DNA of 64,000 nucleotides from Synechococcus sp. PCC 7502 (GCF_000317085.1 NC_019702.1:1766394-1830393), one strand, 5' to 3'. Positions 35,659-45,659 are shown, counted from the first letter of the stretch. A program made the numbers and translations. The notes: generated by a model from the sequence alone, not told the origin.

Positions 35659-35845
35659 AAATGAGTGGCTCTAGATTGCTTAATATTAATCTTATGCTAA
35701 TTTTCTAATTTGAAATTTGATTTACATATTTTGGCTCTTAAAAGTTTACTGGTACAAATTCTTGATTTGCTTTGTTTGGGTCTAGTAAGCCATGAGTCTA
35801 AACTTTAGAGCAATTATAAATTCCATAGGTTAAATCTTAGTTTCC

Positions 35846-37468
35846 ATGCACTACGCGATCGACTTCGGCACTAGCAATACCGTAATTGCCCGAATTAATA
35901 ACAATGGAGAAATTGAAACTCTAAAACTAGAGCAGTTCAGTCAATTTCAGCCCCATAATCCACCCGTAATTCCCAGCTTAGTGTTTGTGGAGAATGCTGC
36001 CTCTAGTGAAGTTGTTGTTGGACAATCGGTACGGGATCGGGGTTTAGATTTTAGGAATCATAATCAACGGTTTTTTCAAAATTTCAAACGGGCGATCGCT
36101 CAACCTCTATCTGGATTTTTACCCGAACTAGATGGTATTGAAATCACTTCAGCAATGATCGGCAGGTGGTTTTTAACTGAGCTAATTAGGCAATTACCTG
36201 AGGTTACATCGTTGGTTGTAACGGTGCCAGTGGATAGTTTTGAGTCCTATCGCCAGTGGTTATCTGGGGTATGTGAGGACTTGGCGGTATCTCAAGTTAG
36301 TATTTTGGATGAGCCAACGGCGGCAGCTTTAGGCTACGGCTTAAATACCGGTAACGAGACGATTCTGGTTATAGATATGGGTGGGGGAACTTTAGATATG
36401 TCCCTTGTTAAACTTAACTTGCACATCCAAAATCAAATTGAAAATCAAGATCAAATTCAAGCCCGTAAGCAAACTTTAGGTTTTTTATTGAAGTGGGGCG
36501 ATCGCATTTTAAATCAGTCAGTAAATCAATCGGTCAATCCATCAACTAATCAAGTTCCAAAACCTACTATTGCTAGAGTTATTGCCAAAACAGGTCAAAA
36601 TCTGGGCGGAATAGATATAGATAACTGGTTAGTAGGCTATTTTTGTGATTCCCTAGGCTTACCCCATAATTCTGTAGTCGCTAGGTTAGCGGAAAAATTA
36701 AAGATTACCCTGTCCACATCCGAACAAGCTACGGAAGTATTTTTTGATGATGAAACTTTTAATAGCTATAGCTTAGAATTGGGGCGATCGCAATTTGATA
36801 ATATTCTCCAAGCACATAACTTCTTTAACCGACTAGATCAATCCTTAGACCAGATTAAACAGCAAGCATTACGACAAGGGCTAGACCTAGCAAGTATAGA
36901 TGCAGTTTTATTAGTTGGGGGTACGGCTCAAATTCCCGCAGTTCATAACTGGATCAAGCAATATTTCCCACCCCAAAAGATCAAATCCCATAAACCCTTT
37001 GAAGCGATCGCCCACGGTGCCTTAAATCAAAATTTTCAACTCCAAGATTTTCTTTATCACAGCTATGGGGTGCGCTATTGGGATAAACGCTATCGTCAAC
37101 ACAACTGGCATCCCATTATTAAATCGGGTGCAGCCTATCCCACAGAACCAATCGAACTAGTTTTGGGGGCATCACAGCTAGATCAACCTAGTATTGAATT
37201 AGTAATTGGAGAATTGGGAGAAACTAGCTTAGAAGTATATTTTGAAGGCGATCGCCTAATTACACGCCTACTTAAACAGTCGCAAACTGTCGCCCAAAAA
37301 CTAAATGAACAGGTCATAACTCCTCTTGATCCCCTTGGACAGCCGGGTAGCGATCGGCTAAAGGTATCATTTCAAGTTAATGCCCAACGCACTTTATGTA
37401 TTTCGATTGAAGACCTATTAACTAAGCAATTAATTTTGCAGAATCAACCAGTAGTAAAATTAGTATAG
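35846..37468 (+). CDS. Hsp70-like (DnaK-family) protein with short C-terminus
   Basis: 540 residues. Actin/Hsp70 nucleotide-binding signatures are present: IDFGTSNTVIAR (phosphate 1, about 4-15), ILDEPTAAALGYG, VIDMGGGTLDMSLV (phosphate 2, about 177-190) and VLLVGGTAQIPAV (adenosine, about 354-366). After about residue 390 a cyanobacteria-type C-terminal part follows instead of a complete canonical substrate-binding domain with lid and EEVD-like tail. There is also an Asn/Gln-rich insertion near 195-250. It is best described as an Hsp70 homologue of unknown client, not DnaK proper. The downstream gene is a sigma factor with its own promoter. Confidence 0.88.
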   Translation: MHYAIDFGTSNTVIARINNNGEIETLKLEQFSQFQPHNPPVIPSLVFVENAASSEVVVGQSVRDRGLDFRNHNQRFFQNFKRAIAQPLSGFLPELDGIEITSAMIGRWFLTELIRQLPEVTSLVVTVPVDSFESYRQWLSGVCEDLAVSQVSILDEPTAAALGYGLNTGNETILVIDMGGGTLDMSLVKLNLHIQNQIENQDQIQARKQTLGFLLKWGDRILNQSVNQSVNPSTNQVPKPTIARVIAKTGQNLGGIDIDNWLVGYFCDSLGLPHNSVVARLAEKLKITLSTSEQATEVFFDDETFNSYSLELGRSQFDNILQAHNFFNRLDQSLDQIKQQALRQGLDLASIDAVLLVGGTAQIPAVHNWIKQYFPPQKIKSHKPFEAIAHGALNQNFQLQDFLYHSYGVRYWDKRYRQHNWHPIIKSGAAYPTEPIELVLGASQLDQPSIELVIGELGETSLEVYFEGDRLITRLLKQSQTVAQKLNEQVITPLDPLGQPGSDRLKVSFQVNAQRTLCISIEDLLTKQLILQNQPVVKLV

Positions 37469-37515
37469 TAAGTCACTTGGCATACATCCTATTTCCCTAA
37501 AAGATGTTATTTTTT

Positions 37516-37544
37516 TTGACTAATATCTGTTTAATATCTATAAA
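37516..37544 (+). promoter_or_regulatory. Sigma-70-type promoter of the sigma-factor gene
   Basis: TTGACT (37516-37521) and TATAAA (37539-37544) with a 17-bp spacer, 88 bases upstream of the sigma-factor start codon. Confidence 0.65.
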
Positions 37545-37631
37545 AGATATTGCTTTATCATCCTCATTGTCTAATTTTTTCACTATTTACAACCTTGATT
37601 TAGATTCACCTAAACCTTAAATTTGACCTAG

Positions 37632-38765
37632 ATGCCAGCTAATATCTCTAATCAATCTAGTCAAACCATAAAATTACTGAGGGCTTACCATCGTTCCCAG
37701 TCTCTAACGTCACAGGTGCAATTAAAAGCAAAAATCATTCAATTAAATTTAGACCTTGTGCAGCAAGTCCTCAAAAGTTCAACTCAGCCGCAAGATAATT
37801 CCCAAGAAGATTTTGTCCAAGCAGGATTACAAGGATTAGCCCATGCCGTAGAAAGTTTTGATCCCGATAATTGTAAGCAACCATTTAGAGCTTTCGCAAC
37901 TCCGTACATTCATCAGTATGTACAAAACTATGCAGGAGAAATATTAGAACAGGCTTTAGAGGAGCAAGTACAGACCCATAAAATTCTGAGTGACGATACC
38001 CCATCTGGCATTCTTAAGGCTGAAACCCTAGTTGTATTTGAACTCTATCGTAAGGAACCAACTCACGCCCTGCGCGATCGTATTGTGAAATTAAATATCG
38101 GACTAGTCAAAAAAGAAGCACACCATTGGTCTAATCAATGTACAGAGAATTATGATGACTTGCTTCAAGTTGGTTCTATGGGACTATTGCGAGCAATTGA
38201 TCGGTTTGATATGGATAAGGGTTATGCCTTTAGTACTTTTGCTGTTCCATACATTCGCGGGGAAATTCAGCATTATCTGCGAGATAAAAGTCCCACCCTA
38301 AAAATGCCAAGACAATGGTTAGCATTGTATAACCAAGGTTGTAAAACCATACGGACATTACGACCAAAACTTAATCGAGATGCCACTGACCAAGAAATTG
38401 CAGAGGTTTTGGGTATAAAAGTAACTGAATGGCAGGAAATAAAACTTGCCTGTAAAAACAGATCACCATTAAGCCTAGATGCGCCAGTTAACGAAGAAGA
38501 AGAGGGGTTTACCTCCCTAGGAGAATTAGTTCAGGATCATCAGTACAGAAGCTTTCAGTTGGCACAAGAGGATAGTATCCGCTTACATCAAGCACTCGCT
38601 CACCTAGAAGACCGCACCCGTGAGGTAGTAGAGTTTGTATTTTTAAAGGAATTTACCCACCGAGAAGTTGCCGAAATACTAGGTATCAGCGCTGTAACTG
38701 TATCAAGGCAAGTAAAGAAGGGGATAACCTTACTCAAACAGATTATGATCACTCCTTTAGATTAA
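37632..38765 (+). CDS. SigF-like group-3 sigma factor with duplicated region 2
   Basis: 377 residues, over 100 longer than usual SigF-type sigmas. Residues about 133-225 are a proper sigma region 2 (LNIGLVKKEAHHW, DLLQVGSMGLLRAIDRFD, FSTFAVPYIRGEIQHYLRD), followed by region 3 (about 230-290, MPRQWLALYNQGC) and region 4 with a helix-turn-helix (about 310-372, FTHREVAEILGISAVTVSRQ). The N-terminal 120 residues repeat region 2 in weaker form: LNLDLVQQVL, DFVQAGLQGLAHAVESFD, FRAFATPYIHQYVQNYA. It directs RNA polymerase to alternative promoters; in cyanobacteria SigF controls motility and pili and salt responses. It is convergent with yqeG (11-base gap). Confidence 0.88.
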   Translation: MPANISNQSSQTIKLLRAYHRSQSLTSQVQLKAKIIQLNLDLVQQVLKSSTQPQDNSQEDFVQAGLQGLAHAVESFDPDNCKQPFRAFATPYIHQYVQNYAGEILEQALEEQVQTHKILSDDTPSGILKAETLVVFELYRKEPTHALRDRIVKLNIGLVKKEAHHWSNQCTENYDDLLQVGSMGLLRAIDRFDMDKGYAFSTFAVPYIRGEIQHYLRDKSPTLKMPRQWLALYNQGCKTIRTLRPKLNRDATDQEIAEVLGIKVTEWQEIKLACKNRSPLSLDAPVNEEEEGFTSLGELVQDHQYRSFQLAQEDSIRLHQALAHLEDRTREVVEFVFLKEFTHREVAEILGISAVTVSRQVKKGITLLKQIMITPLD

Positions 38766-38776
38766 ATATCAGTAGA

Positions 38777-39313
38777 TTAAATATTAATTCCAGACTTATT
38801 AATTCCAGACTTCTGCATTAACCAATTTTCCCAATCACGGAATATTTGCGATCGCCCGCCCAGCCATGAAGTCTCTTTCCCTTGATTTGGTGGTTGAATT
38901 AAAATTGTAAACATCCCAAGGCGATTGCCCACGATTGTATCTGTCAGAATGCGATCGCCCACCATTCCAACTTGATTACAAGGGAGTTCCATAGCTGCTA
39001 AAGCCTCTCTTACCACTCGACGTGACGGTTTAGCTGCTCGACTGCGATAGGGTAAATCTAGATTGGTGGCAATAGCCTGAATCCGACTATTACTAAAGTT
39101 ATTACTAACCAGATAAATTTTGCAAATCTTACGCGTCTCATCTAGCCAGTTTCTTACGGCTGGCGAAACTTCTCTGTCATCATTTCCCAACAAAGTATCA
39201 TCCACATCCAAAATTAGACCACTCAAACCATAATTGGCGATCAAGTCCGCAGTTAAATACCAAATGGGCTTAGCTAAGATTAAATTGGGCTTGATTAATT
39301 GCTGAAGATTCAT
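38777..39313 (-). CDS. YqeG-family HAD IIIA phosphatase
   Basis: 178 residues. The HAD motifs are LILDVDDTLL (D-x-D-x-T, about 33-42), IYLVSNNFSN (motif II Ser) and GMVGDRILTDTIVGNRLG (motif IV). The N-terminus NLQQLIKPNLILAKPIWYLT is typical of YqeG proteins, whose members are phosphatases related to phosphatidylglycerophosphate phosphatase (GEP4/PgpP) in phototrophs and yeast. So a role in phosphatidylglycerol synthesis is plausible, not proved. The C-terminus (GRSQIFRDWENWLMQKSGIN) has a short repeat of KSGIN. Confidence 0.85.
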   Translation of the reverse strand: MNLQQLIKPNLILAKPIWYLTADLIANYGLSGLILDVDDTLLGNDDREVSPAVRNWLDETRKICKIYLVSNNFSNSRIQAIATNLDLPYRSRAAKPSRRVVREALAAMELPCNQVGMVGDRILTDTIVGNRLGMFTILIQPPNQGKETSWLGGRSQIFRDWENWLMQKSGINKSGINI

Positions 39314-39675
39314 GACAAAGCTGAGGAGAAAGTTTGATAAATAGAAGGACTAACTGCAATAAACAAAATGATTTCACAAAAATGACTAAGTAACAATAAC
39401 CTCGTTTAGATAAATAAAGGCTTTAATGCAAATACGCCATAACTTCATGAAAGAGATGCTTTTAGAACTATATTTTGACTATATTTTTTAAGTGAGAAGA
39501 GAGTATATGCTTACCCAATTCTTAATTAGTTGGTATATGGTCTCCAAAACTATAAATAACTATAAATCAAGACTTGCTTTGCAGAAGTGATGAAGGTCTA
39601 AACTCTATTACATAAAAACGCCCATTAATTAAAATGAGCGCAGATAGAAAATTCAAATTCGATAACTTGGAGTTA
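39314..39675. other. 362-bp spacer after the ribosomal gene block
   Basis: Besides the terminator at 39614-39640 it holds only A/T-rich sequence, presumably including the yqeG promoter. I looked for rpmE, which often follows rpsI in cyanobacteria, and do not see it. Confidence 0.5.
39614..39640 (-). terminator. Terminator of the rpsM-rpsI operon
   Basis: On the minus strand CGCTCATT (39640-39633) pairs with AATGGGCG (39626-39619, one G-U) around six bases, followed by TTTTTATG. It is 36 bases after the rpsI stop codon. Confidence 0.7.
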
Positions 39676-40089
39676 TTAACGTTTAGAGTATTGAGGAGCT
39701 TTACGAGCCTTACGCAACCCATATTTTTTCCGCTCTTTTGCCCGTGGGTCACGAGTTAAGTAACCTTCGACCTTTAAGGGTTTACGATTTTCAGGTGATA
39801 ATTCACATAATGCTCTTGCCACACCTAGTTTAATTGCGTCTGCTTGACCAGTTACTCCACCGCCGTGGGCATTTACAATAACGTCATACTCATTTTCCAA
39901 ACCAAGGGTTTCTAAAGGTGCTTTAACCCCAGAAATATAGCTGGCATTAAATTGCAAATATAAATCACCAGGTTTACCATTAACAGTAATTGTTCCACTA
40001 CCAGGTACTAGCCTGACTCTGGCAACTGCGGTTTTTCTCCGACCTGTACCCCAATACACAGCACGGTTAGATTGATCAGTAGCTTGCAT
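39676..40089 (-). CDS. rpsI: 30S ribosomal protein S9
   Basis: 137 residues, full length. [20 protein letters not shown] at the N-terminus and the C-terminal [20 protein letters not shown] ending in SKR are diagnostic; the basic C-terminal tail contacts P-site tRNA. Its ATG overlaps the rplM stop region, so the two are translated together. Last gene of the block, with a terminator close behind. Confidence 0.97.
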   Translation of the reverse strand: MQATDQSNRAVYWGTGRRKTAVARVRLVPGSGTITVNGKPGDLYLQFNASYISGVKAPLETLGLENEYDVIVNAHGGGVTGQADAIKLGVARALCELSPENRKPLKVEGYLTRDPRAKERKKYGLRKARKAPQYSKR

Positions 40090-40556
40090 TATTTATCTCC
40101 TGGAATAGTATTGATTGCCAAAACTTGAGGCTGCTGGGCAGCATGGGGATGATTTGCTCCCGCATAAACATTGAGCTTAGTAAAAAGTTGACGACCCAAG
40201 GTGTTTTTGGGCAACATTCCTTTAACAGCCTTTTCAATAATCCGCTCGGGAACTCTTTTGATCAGTTTATCAAAGGTTTCTTCTTTCATCCCGCCTGGAC
40301 GACCAGAATGACGCTTATAAACTTTTTGGGTACTTTTCTTGCCTGTAACTGCAACTTTTTCGGCATTGATAACAATTACAAAGTCTCCTGTATCAAGGTG
40401 AGGAGTATATGTAGGTTTATTTTTGCCCCGCAGGATCGTAGCGATCGCTACAGCCAAGCGACCTAAGCGTTGACCTTCAGCATCCACAACATACCACTGA
40501 CGATCAGGATTTGTAGGGAGATAGGTACGATTTTGATTAATTAAGGGAGTAGTCAT
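40089..40556 (-). CDS. rplM: 50S ribosomal protein L13
   Basis: About 155 residues from the ATG at 40556 ([20 protein letters not shown]). The frame is open to an ATG at 40577, which would add MFISSKS; family alignment favours the shorter form, though no clear Shine-Dalgarno decides it. Diagnostic stretches are [36 protein letters not shown], and [20 protein letters not shown]. It pairs with rpsI as in most bacteria. Confidence 0.95.
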   Translation of the reverse strand: MTTPLINQNRTYLPTNPDRQWYVVDAEGQRLGRLAVAIATILRGKNKPTYTPHLDTGDFVIVINAEKVAVTGKKSTQKVYKRHSGRPGGMKEETFDKLIKRVPERIIEKAVKGMLPKNTLGRQLFTKLNVYAGANHPHAAQQPQVLAINTIPGDK

Positions 40557-40601
40557 AGATTTACTGGAGATGAACAAATAGGAAACTTCAAAATTTAACA
40601 G

Positions 40602-41402
40602 TTATAAGGGGGCAGCAGTTATAAAGGGGTTTTCATTATACCCAATATCAAGCAGACATAAACCTTGGGGTGGAGCTGCATACTTAACATCACACCGACG
40701 GCGTTGCTGCCAAATATTTGTAAACTCCTGAACCGATAAACGCTTGCGCCCAACCTCGACTAAAAGACCAATTAAAAGCCGCATCATGCCATACAAAAAA
40801 CCGCTAGATCGGACTTCTACATAAATAGAGTCTTTTTCCCGCCAACATAAAGCATCTTTCACCGTTATCCATCCATGGGCACGCTTTGAACCTGATCTTT
40901 GCAAAGCTGAAAAGTCATGATTGCCCAACATTGGAGTTAGAGCTTGCTGCATGAGGTCTTGATTCAGAATATCTAAGTAATAATGCCAACTCTGATGCTG
41001 AATAAATAAATTAGGCAGGCGAGAGTTAAAAATCATGTACCGATACCTTCGCCAAGCTGCGGAAAACCTAGCATGCCAATCTAGGCTCACTGGCACAGAC
41101 TCACAAACTAAAATATCTGAAGATAAATTAGAGTTAATTACTTTTGCCCATCTGGCTGCGGGGATTGGACTAGTAGTATCAAAGTGAGCAACTTGAGCAT
41201 AGGCATGAACACCAGTGTCGGTGCGCCCTGCGCCATGTAAAGTCACTTTATGATGACAAAAGCTAGTCAATATATCTTCAATGGTTTGTTGAATACTGGG
41301 CTTATTTGCCTGTCTCTGCCAACCATAAAAATTTGTCCCTAAATACTGAATCATTAGGGCAACTCTTTGAACTGGTAGTGGGGCAGATTCAACCATCATC
41401 AT
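40602..41402 (-). CDS. truA: tRNA pseudouridine(38-40) synthase TruA
   Basis: 266 residues. The N-terminal RVALMIQYLGTNFYGWQRQA, the catalytic-Asp motif GAGRTDTGVHAYAQVAHFDT (about 58-77) and the C-terminal RSSGFLYGMMRLLIGLLVEV identify TruA, which isomerises uridines 38-40 in the tRNA anticodon stem. Three possible starts (MMMVES) lie together at 41402-41396. It sits between rplQ (2-base gap) and rplM, the usual cyanobacterial order. Confidence 0.95.
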   Translation of the reverse strand: MMMVESAPLPVQRVALMIQYLGTNFYGWQRQANKPSIQQTIEDILTSFCHHKVTLHGAGRTDTGVHAYAQVAHFDTTSPIPAARWAKVINSNLSSDILVCESVPVSLDWHARFSAAWRRYRYMIFNSRLPNLFIQHQSWHYYLDILNQDLMQQALTPMLGNHDFSALQRSGSKRAHGWITVKDALCWREKDSIYVEVRSSGFLYGMMRLLIGLLVEVGRKRLSVQEFTNIWQQRRRCDVKYAAPPQGLCLLDIGYNENPFITAAPL

Positions 41403-41404
41403 GC

Positions 41405-41827
41405 TTAGACTAGTTGTACCACTGCCATGGGAGCATTATCACCACGACGGCTAACAGTACGAATAATTCTTGTATATCCACCTTGGCGATCGCCATAACG
41501 AACGGGGGCTTGCTCAAATAACAAATCCACTAACTTTCTGACTCTGTCTTCATCAGGGGTATCCCTAGGCTGGACTTGTGGCTTTACAGGTTGACCTTCT
41601 TTTACAGATAAATCAAATAGATAGCTTAAAGCTTGACGACGGGCATGGAGAGAACCATCTTTAGCAAGACCAATCATTTTATCCGCAGTGGCACGAATTA
41701 CATCAGCCCGAGCGCGGGTAGTTTTAATTTCACCTCTAAGTAAAAGTTGAGTGGTAAGCGATCGCAATAAAGCCTTGCGTTGGTCAGCAGGCTTACTAAG
41801 TTGGGGAGTACGACAACGGTGGCGCAT
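41405..41827 (-). CDS. rplQ: 50S ribosomal protein L17
   Basis: 140 residues. [40 protein letters not shown] and the C-terminal [20 protein letters not shown] with [10 protein letters not shown] are characteristic; slightly longer than E. coli L17 body because of the cyanobacterial insert [15 protein letters not shown]. Located between rpoA and truA on the same strand. Confidence 0.96.
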   Translation of the reverse strand: MRHRCRTPQLSKPADQRKALLRSLTTQLLLRGEIKTTRARADVIRATADKMIGLAKDGSLHARRQALSYLFDLSVKEGQPVKPQVQPRDTPDEDRVRKLVDLLFEQAPVRYGDRQGGYTRIIRTVSRRGDNAPMAVVQLV

Positions 41828-41892
41828 AAGTTTTTAGTCAATAATTAGTCAGTAATTGGTTTATTCAAACAGAGTTAATCAAAACGCAGATA

Positions 41893-42840
41893 TTAGCTAG
41901 CTTTTTGGGTTTTTTCCTCAGGCAGGGTTAAGCCTAAATGTTGCCTTAAAGCTTCCATTACCTCTTCAGCAGACTTTTGCCCAAAGTTTTTGATTTCTAA
42001 CAGATCATCTTGACTATATTTAAGCAAGTCAGCCACTGTATTAATTTGAGCACGCTTCAAGCAGTTATAAGCTCTAACCGAAAGTTGAAGCTCTTCAATA
42101 TGAATTTGCTTGGTTTCATCTTCTTCGTCTTGACGTAGTTCCTTAGGTGCAACTAAAGTAATTTCCTGTAAAGGTGAGAATAAACCAACCAGAATATTCG
42201 CAGCTTCACTCAAAGCCTCTTGGGGGGTAAGGCTACCATTAGTTGTAATTTCCAGAACCAGCCTATCTTTAAAGACTGTTTCACTGGCACGGGTATCCTC
42301 AACAGTATACTTAACCTTGGTTACAGGCATAAAAATAGCATCGATCTGGAGAAAATCGATAGCAGAAATTTCATCCTTACTACGACTAATTGCTCTATAT
42401 CCCTTACCTCTTTCTACCTTAAACTCCATCTCTAGGACTGCACCTTCACAAAGGGTGGCAATATATTGATTGGGGTTTACTACTTCAATATCTGAGGGTA
42501 GGATAAAGTCCGCAGTAGTAACTGTCATTGGACCTCTGGCTACTAATCTACCAATTTGCGGGTCGGAACTGTAGGACTTCAAGATCACTTCTTTCATGTT
42601 GAGCAGTAAATCTAGAACATCTTCACGAACACCGGGAATAGTAGCAAATTCATGATTTACGCCTGCAATCCTAACAGCAGTAACGGCAGCACCCTCAAGA
42701 TTAGATAGCAATACTCTGCGTAAGGAGTTACCAATTGTAATTGCCTGACCTCGCTCTAAAGGTTCTAAAACAAACCTACTATATTGACTGTTAGTTTTGT
42801 CTGTGTAAGACCCAATGCATTCGACTTGAAAGTTAGCCAT
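41893..42840 (-). CDS. rpoA: RNA polymerase alpha subunit
   Basis: 315 residues. The N-terminal dimerisation domain (about 1-230) has RFVLEPLERGQAITIGNSLR, RRVLLSNLEGAAVTAVRI and HEFATIPGVREDVLDLLLNM; a linker rich in acidic residues (about 232-245) leads to the C-terminal DNA-binding domain (about 247-305: LQLSVRAYNCLKRAQINTVA, DLLEIKNFGQKSAEEVMEAL). Both assembly and UP-element/activator contacts should be normal. It lies between rpsK and rplQ, the conserved alpha-operon order. Confidence 0.97.
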   Translation of the reverse strand: MANFQVECIGSYTDKTNSQYSRFVLEPLERGQAITIGNSLRRVLLSNLEGAAVTAVRIAGVNHEFATIPGVREDVLDLLLNMKEVILKSYSSDPQIGRLVARGPMTVTTADFILPSDIEVVNPNQYIATLCEGAVLEMEFKVERGKGYRAISRSKDEISAIDFLQIDAIFMPVTKVKYTVEDTRASETVFKDRLVLEITTNGSLTPQEALSEAANILVGLFSPLQEITLVAPKELRQDEEDETKQIHIEELQLSVRAYNCLKRAQINTVADLLKYSQDDLLEIKNFGQKSAEEVMEALRQHLGLTLPEEKTQKAS

Positions 42841-42956
42841 ATCTGTATTAATAAACTCAGGGAAACTAGCACATACTCACAAAATAAGTTGACATTAGAT
42901 AGTTCAACAAAATTTAGTGGCTGTGTAAAAATTAAGGAAACCTAGATAATAAGCAG

Positions 42957-43352
42957 TTAAACTCTACGACGTTTAGGTGGTCGGCAGCCATTGTGGGGAA
43001 TTGGAGTAATATCACGAATAAGTGTGATTTCTAAGCCAGTTGCTTGCAGAGCTCTAACGGCAGTTTCTCTCCCAGAGCCAGGTCCAGATACCATTACTTC
43101 GATCTGACGCATTCCTTGATCCATAGCCCGCCGAGCAGCACCTTCTGCGGCAGTTTGGGCGGCAAAAGGCGTACCCTTCTTAGCTCCTTTGAATCCACTG
43201 GAACCTGCTGATGCCCATGAAATCACATCACCACCAGTATCAGCAATAGTAATGATGGTGTTATTAAAAGTGGATTGAATATAAGCAACACCACTGGGAA
43301 CATTGCGTTTTTGCTTGCGTACTCCAGTACGACGAGTTGGTTGACGAGCCAT
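42957..43352 (-). CDS. rpsK: 30S ribosomal protein S11
   Basis: 131 residues. [40 protein letters not shown] and [20 protein letters not shown], ending [17 protein letters not shown], are typical; it forms part of the platform near the mRNA exit. Starts with [20 protein letters not shown]. The 116-bp gap to rpoA contains no gene. Confidence 0.97.
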   Translation of the reverse strand: MARQPTRRTGVRKQKRNVPSGVAYIQSTFNNTIITIADTGGDVISWASAGSSGFKGAKKGTPFAAQTAAEGAARRAMDQGMRQIEVMVSGPGSGRETAVRALQATGLEITLIRDITPIPHNGCRPPKRRRV

Positions 43353-43421
43353 ATTTATTTAATCTTATAGATTCTTGAAATGATTATTTGAAATAAACTT
43401 ACAGGTACTTGAGGTTACTAC

Positions 43422-43805
43422 TTATTTCTTACTTGGAGCTTTCTTTTTACCTGCCACAGTACGACGCACTCCTTTACGAGTACGAGCATTAGTTTTGGTT
43501 CTTTGTCCTCTGAGGGGTAAACCTAATCGGTGTCTCCTACCTCTATAGGTACCAATGTCGATCAGGCGTTTGATATTAAGCCCTTCCAGACGGCGCAAGT
43601 CACCCTCTACTTGGTAGTTTGTTTCAACTTCTTGACGCAATGAAGTGATTTCAGCATCACTGAGGTCTTTTACCCTAGTATCAGGGTTTACGTTGGTTGC
43701 TTCTAATATGGCTTGAGCACTGGGTAAACCAATGCCAAATATGTATGTCAACCCAATTTCTATGCGCTTGTCCCTAGGAAGGTCAACGCCTGCAATGCGA
43801 GCCAC
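43422..43805 (-). CDS. rpsM: 30S ribosomal protein S13
   Basis: 127 residues. [40 protein letters not shown] and the C-terminal [20 protein letters not shown] with [17 protein letters not shown] are diagnostic; it contacts P-site tRNA and the 50S subunit. It is the first gene of the block here. The infA and rpmJ genes that normally precede it are not found in the following 200 bases, where a plus-strand methyltransferase gene begins instead. Confidence 0.97.
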   Translation of the reverse strand: MARIAGVDLPRDKRIEIGLTYIFGIGLPSAQAILEATNVNPDTRVKDLSDAEITSLRQEVETNYQVEGDLRRLEGLNIKRLIDIGTYRGRRHRLGLPLRGQRTKTNARTRKGVRRTVAGKKKAPSKK

Positions 43806-44012
43806 TAATACTTATCTCCCTTTGCTTTCATTTTTACAAGTTAAACTATTACTCTTACTTTAGCTTAAATAGCAATTTAGACTAAAATACAGCGAACTCT
43901 ATAATATATGCAGAGAGTGGTATTGTGTCAACTTTATTTCAGAATTTCTTAAAATAAATTTTTCAATACCTAAAATTAATACAGTTTTTAGATAATCACA
44001 ACTTAAGCTTAA

Positions 44013-45659
44013 ATGAAGCGGCTATATTTTGGGGATAATTTGCAGGTTTTGCGGGAGAGCATTAACTCCGAAAGCGTTGATTTGGTTTATCTCGATCCAC
44101 CGTTTAACTCGAATGCTGACTATAACGTGATTTTTGGTGGTCGCAAGTCGGGGGATGCACCACCACAGGCGCAGATTACAGCTTTTGAGGATACATGGCA
44201 TTGGAGCGATGAGTCGGCGCGGACTTTGCAGGCTTTGTATGATGTGAATGGGGATTTGGCGGAGTTATTAGATTTGTTGGTGCGGGGATTGGGACATAAT
44301 GATCTGTCGGCTTATTTGGTGATGATGGCAATTCGTTTAGTCGAGCTTCATCGTGTTCTCAAACCTACGGGAAGTCTGTATCTACACTGCGATCCAACCG
44401 CAAGCCATTATTTAAAAGTTATTTTAGATAAAATTTTTGGAATCGTAAATCATCGAAATGAGATTACATGGAAACGTCAATCAGCCCACAGTGATGCAAA
44501 GAAGAAGTTTTGTGATGTTTCGGATATCATTCTTTACTATGTGAAATCAAATAAGGCTAAATTTCAACCTCAATATGGAGAACACAATCCAGAATACATA
44601 AGTAAGTTCTATCGTCATGATGATAACGATGGCAAAGGTCTTTACCAACTTGCAGATATGGCAAGTCCCAATCCTAGACCAAATATGATGTATGAATGGT
44701 TGGGCTTTCCATACCCTGATAAAGGTTGGCGATATCAAACAGATACAATGCAGCAATTACATGATGAAGGACGCATATACTATCCAAAATTATCTGATGG
44801 AACATTTGATACAACAAAAAGACCTCGATTGAAACGCTATCTCAATGAACAAGAAGGATCAATTGTTACGAATGTTTGGGACGATATTCAACAAATTGGA
44901 ACTCACGCCAAAGAACGTTTAGGATATCCAACTCAAAAACCTCTCTCACTACTAGAAAGAATTTTAAAAGCAAGTTCTAATGAAGGCGATATCGTTCTCG
45001 ATCCCTTTTGTGGATGTGGCACAGCCCTTCATGCCGCCCAAAAACTAAACCGTAACTGGATTGGCATTGACATTACCCATCTCGCAATTTCCCTGATCGA
45101 AATCCGCCTCATCTCCGCATTCCCGCAAATAGAATTTGAAGTATTCGGCACACCCAAAGACTTTGCCAGCGCCCAAGACCTTGCCAGACGCGACAAATAT
45201 CAATTTCAATGGTGGGCTTGCTCCCTTGTCAAAGTGCCACCCTATCAAGGCAAAAAGAAAGGTGCTGATGGAGGCATTGATGGCTTGCGCTATATTTCTG
45301 ATCTTGACGAGAAAAAGCGTGACCTCAAACGCAAAATTATTGTTTCTGTCAAAGGTGGTGAAAACGTCAACGTCGCAATGATTCGTGATCTCATCGGTAC
45401 AATGTCCACCAACAAAGCTGATCTTGGGTTCTTTATCACCCTTGCCGAACCTACCAAAGCCATGATCACTGAAGCAACCAAAGCAGGATTTTATCGAGCT
45501 GCCAATGGCAAAGACTACCCCCGTGTCCAAATTTTTACAATCGAAGACTTACTTTCAGGAACCAAGAAACCCGAATACCTCGATCTCAGCCTTGGAGACA
45601 TTACCTTTAAACGCGCCGAAAAAGAAAGTGTAGTTATCTCTCAAACAGAATTATTTTAA
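44013..45659 (+). CDS. DNA methyltransferase fused to an Mrr-like nuclease domain
   Basis: 548 residues. The methyltransferase part (about 1-375) shows catalytic motif IV VYLDPPFNSNADY (about 26-38) before AdoMet motif I IVLDPFCGCGTALHAAQ (about 327-343), the order of beta-class N6-adenine/N4-cytosine enzymes, with YPTQKPLSLLERI between them as usual. Residues about 405-525 look like an Mrr-type PD-(D/E)xK domain: GADGGIDG and KIIVSVKGGENVN give D...(S)xK, followed by MIRDLIGTM, ADLGFFITLAEPTKAM and a conserved AGFY. This could be a single-chain restriction-modification protein or a methylase with a targeting/defence nuclease; no specificity subunit is nearby. No HIP1 octamer was seen in the gene. 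Confidence 0.85.
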   Translation: MKRLYFGDNLQVLRESINSESVDLVYLDPPFNSNADYNVIFGGRKSGDAPPQAQITAFEDTWHWSDESARTLQALYDVNGDLAELLDLLVRGLGHNDLSAYLVMMAIRLVELHRVLKPTGSLYLHCDPTASHYLKVILDKIFGIVNHRNEITWKRQSAHSDAKKKFCDVSDIILYYVKSNKAKFQPQYGEHNPEYISKFYRHDDNDGKGLYQLADMASPNPRPNMMYEWLGFPYPDKGWRYQTDTMQQLHDEGRIYYPKLSDGTFDTTKRPRLKRYLNEQEGSIVTNVWDDIQQIGTHAKERLGYPTQKPLSLLERILKASSNEGDIVLDPFCGCGTALHAAQKLNRNWIGIDITHLAISLIEIRLISAFPQIEFEVFGTPKDFASAQDLARRDKYQFQWWACSLVKVPPYQGKKKGADGGIDGLRYISDLDEKKRDLKRKIIVSVKGGENVNVAMIRDLIGTMSTNKADLGFFITLAEPTKAMITEATKAGFYRAANGKDYPRVQIFTIEDLLSGTKKPEYLDLSLGDITFKRAEKESVVISQTELF

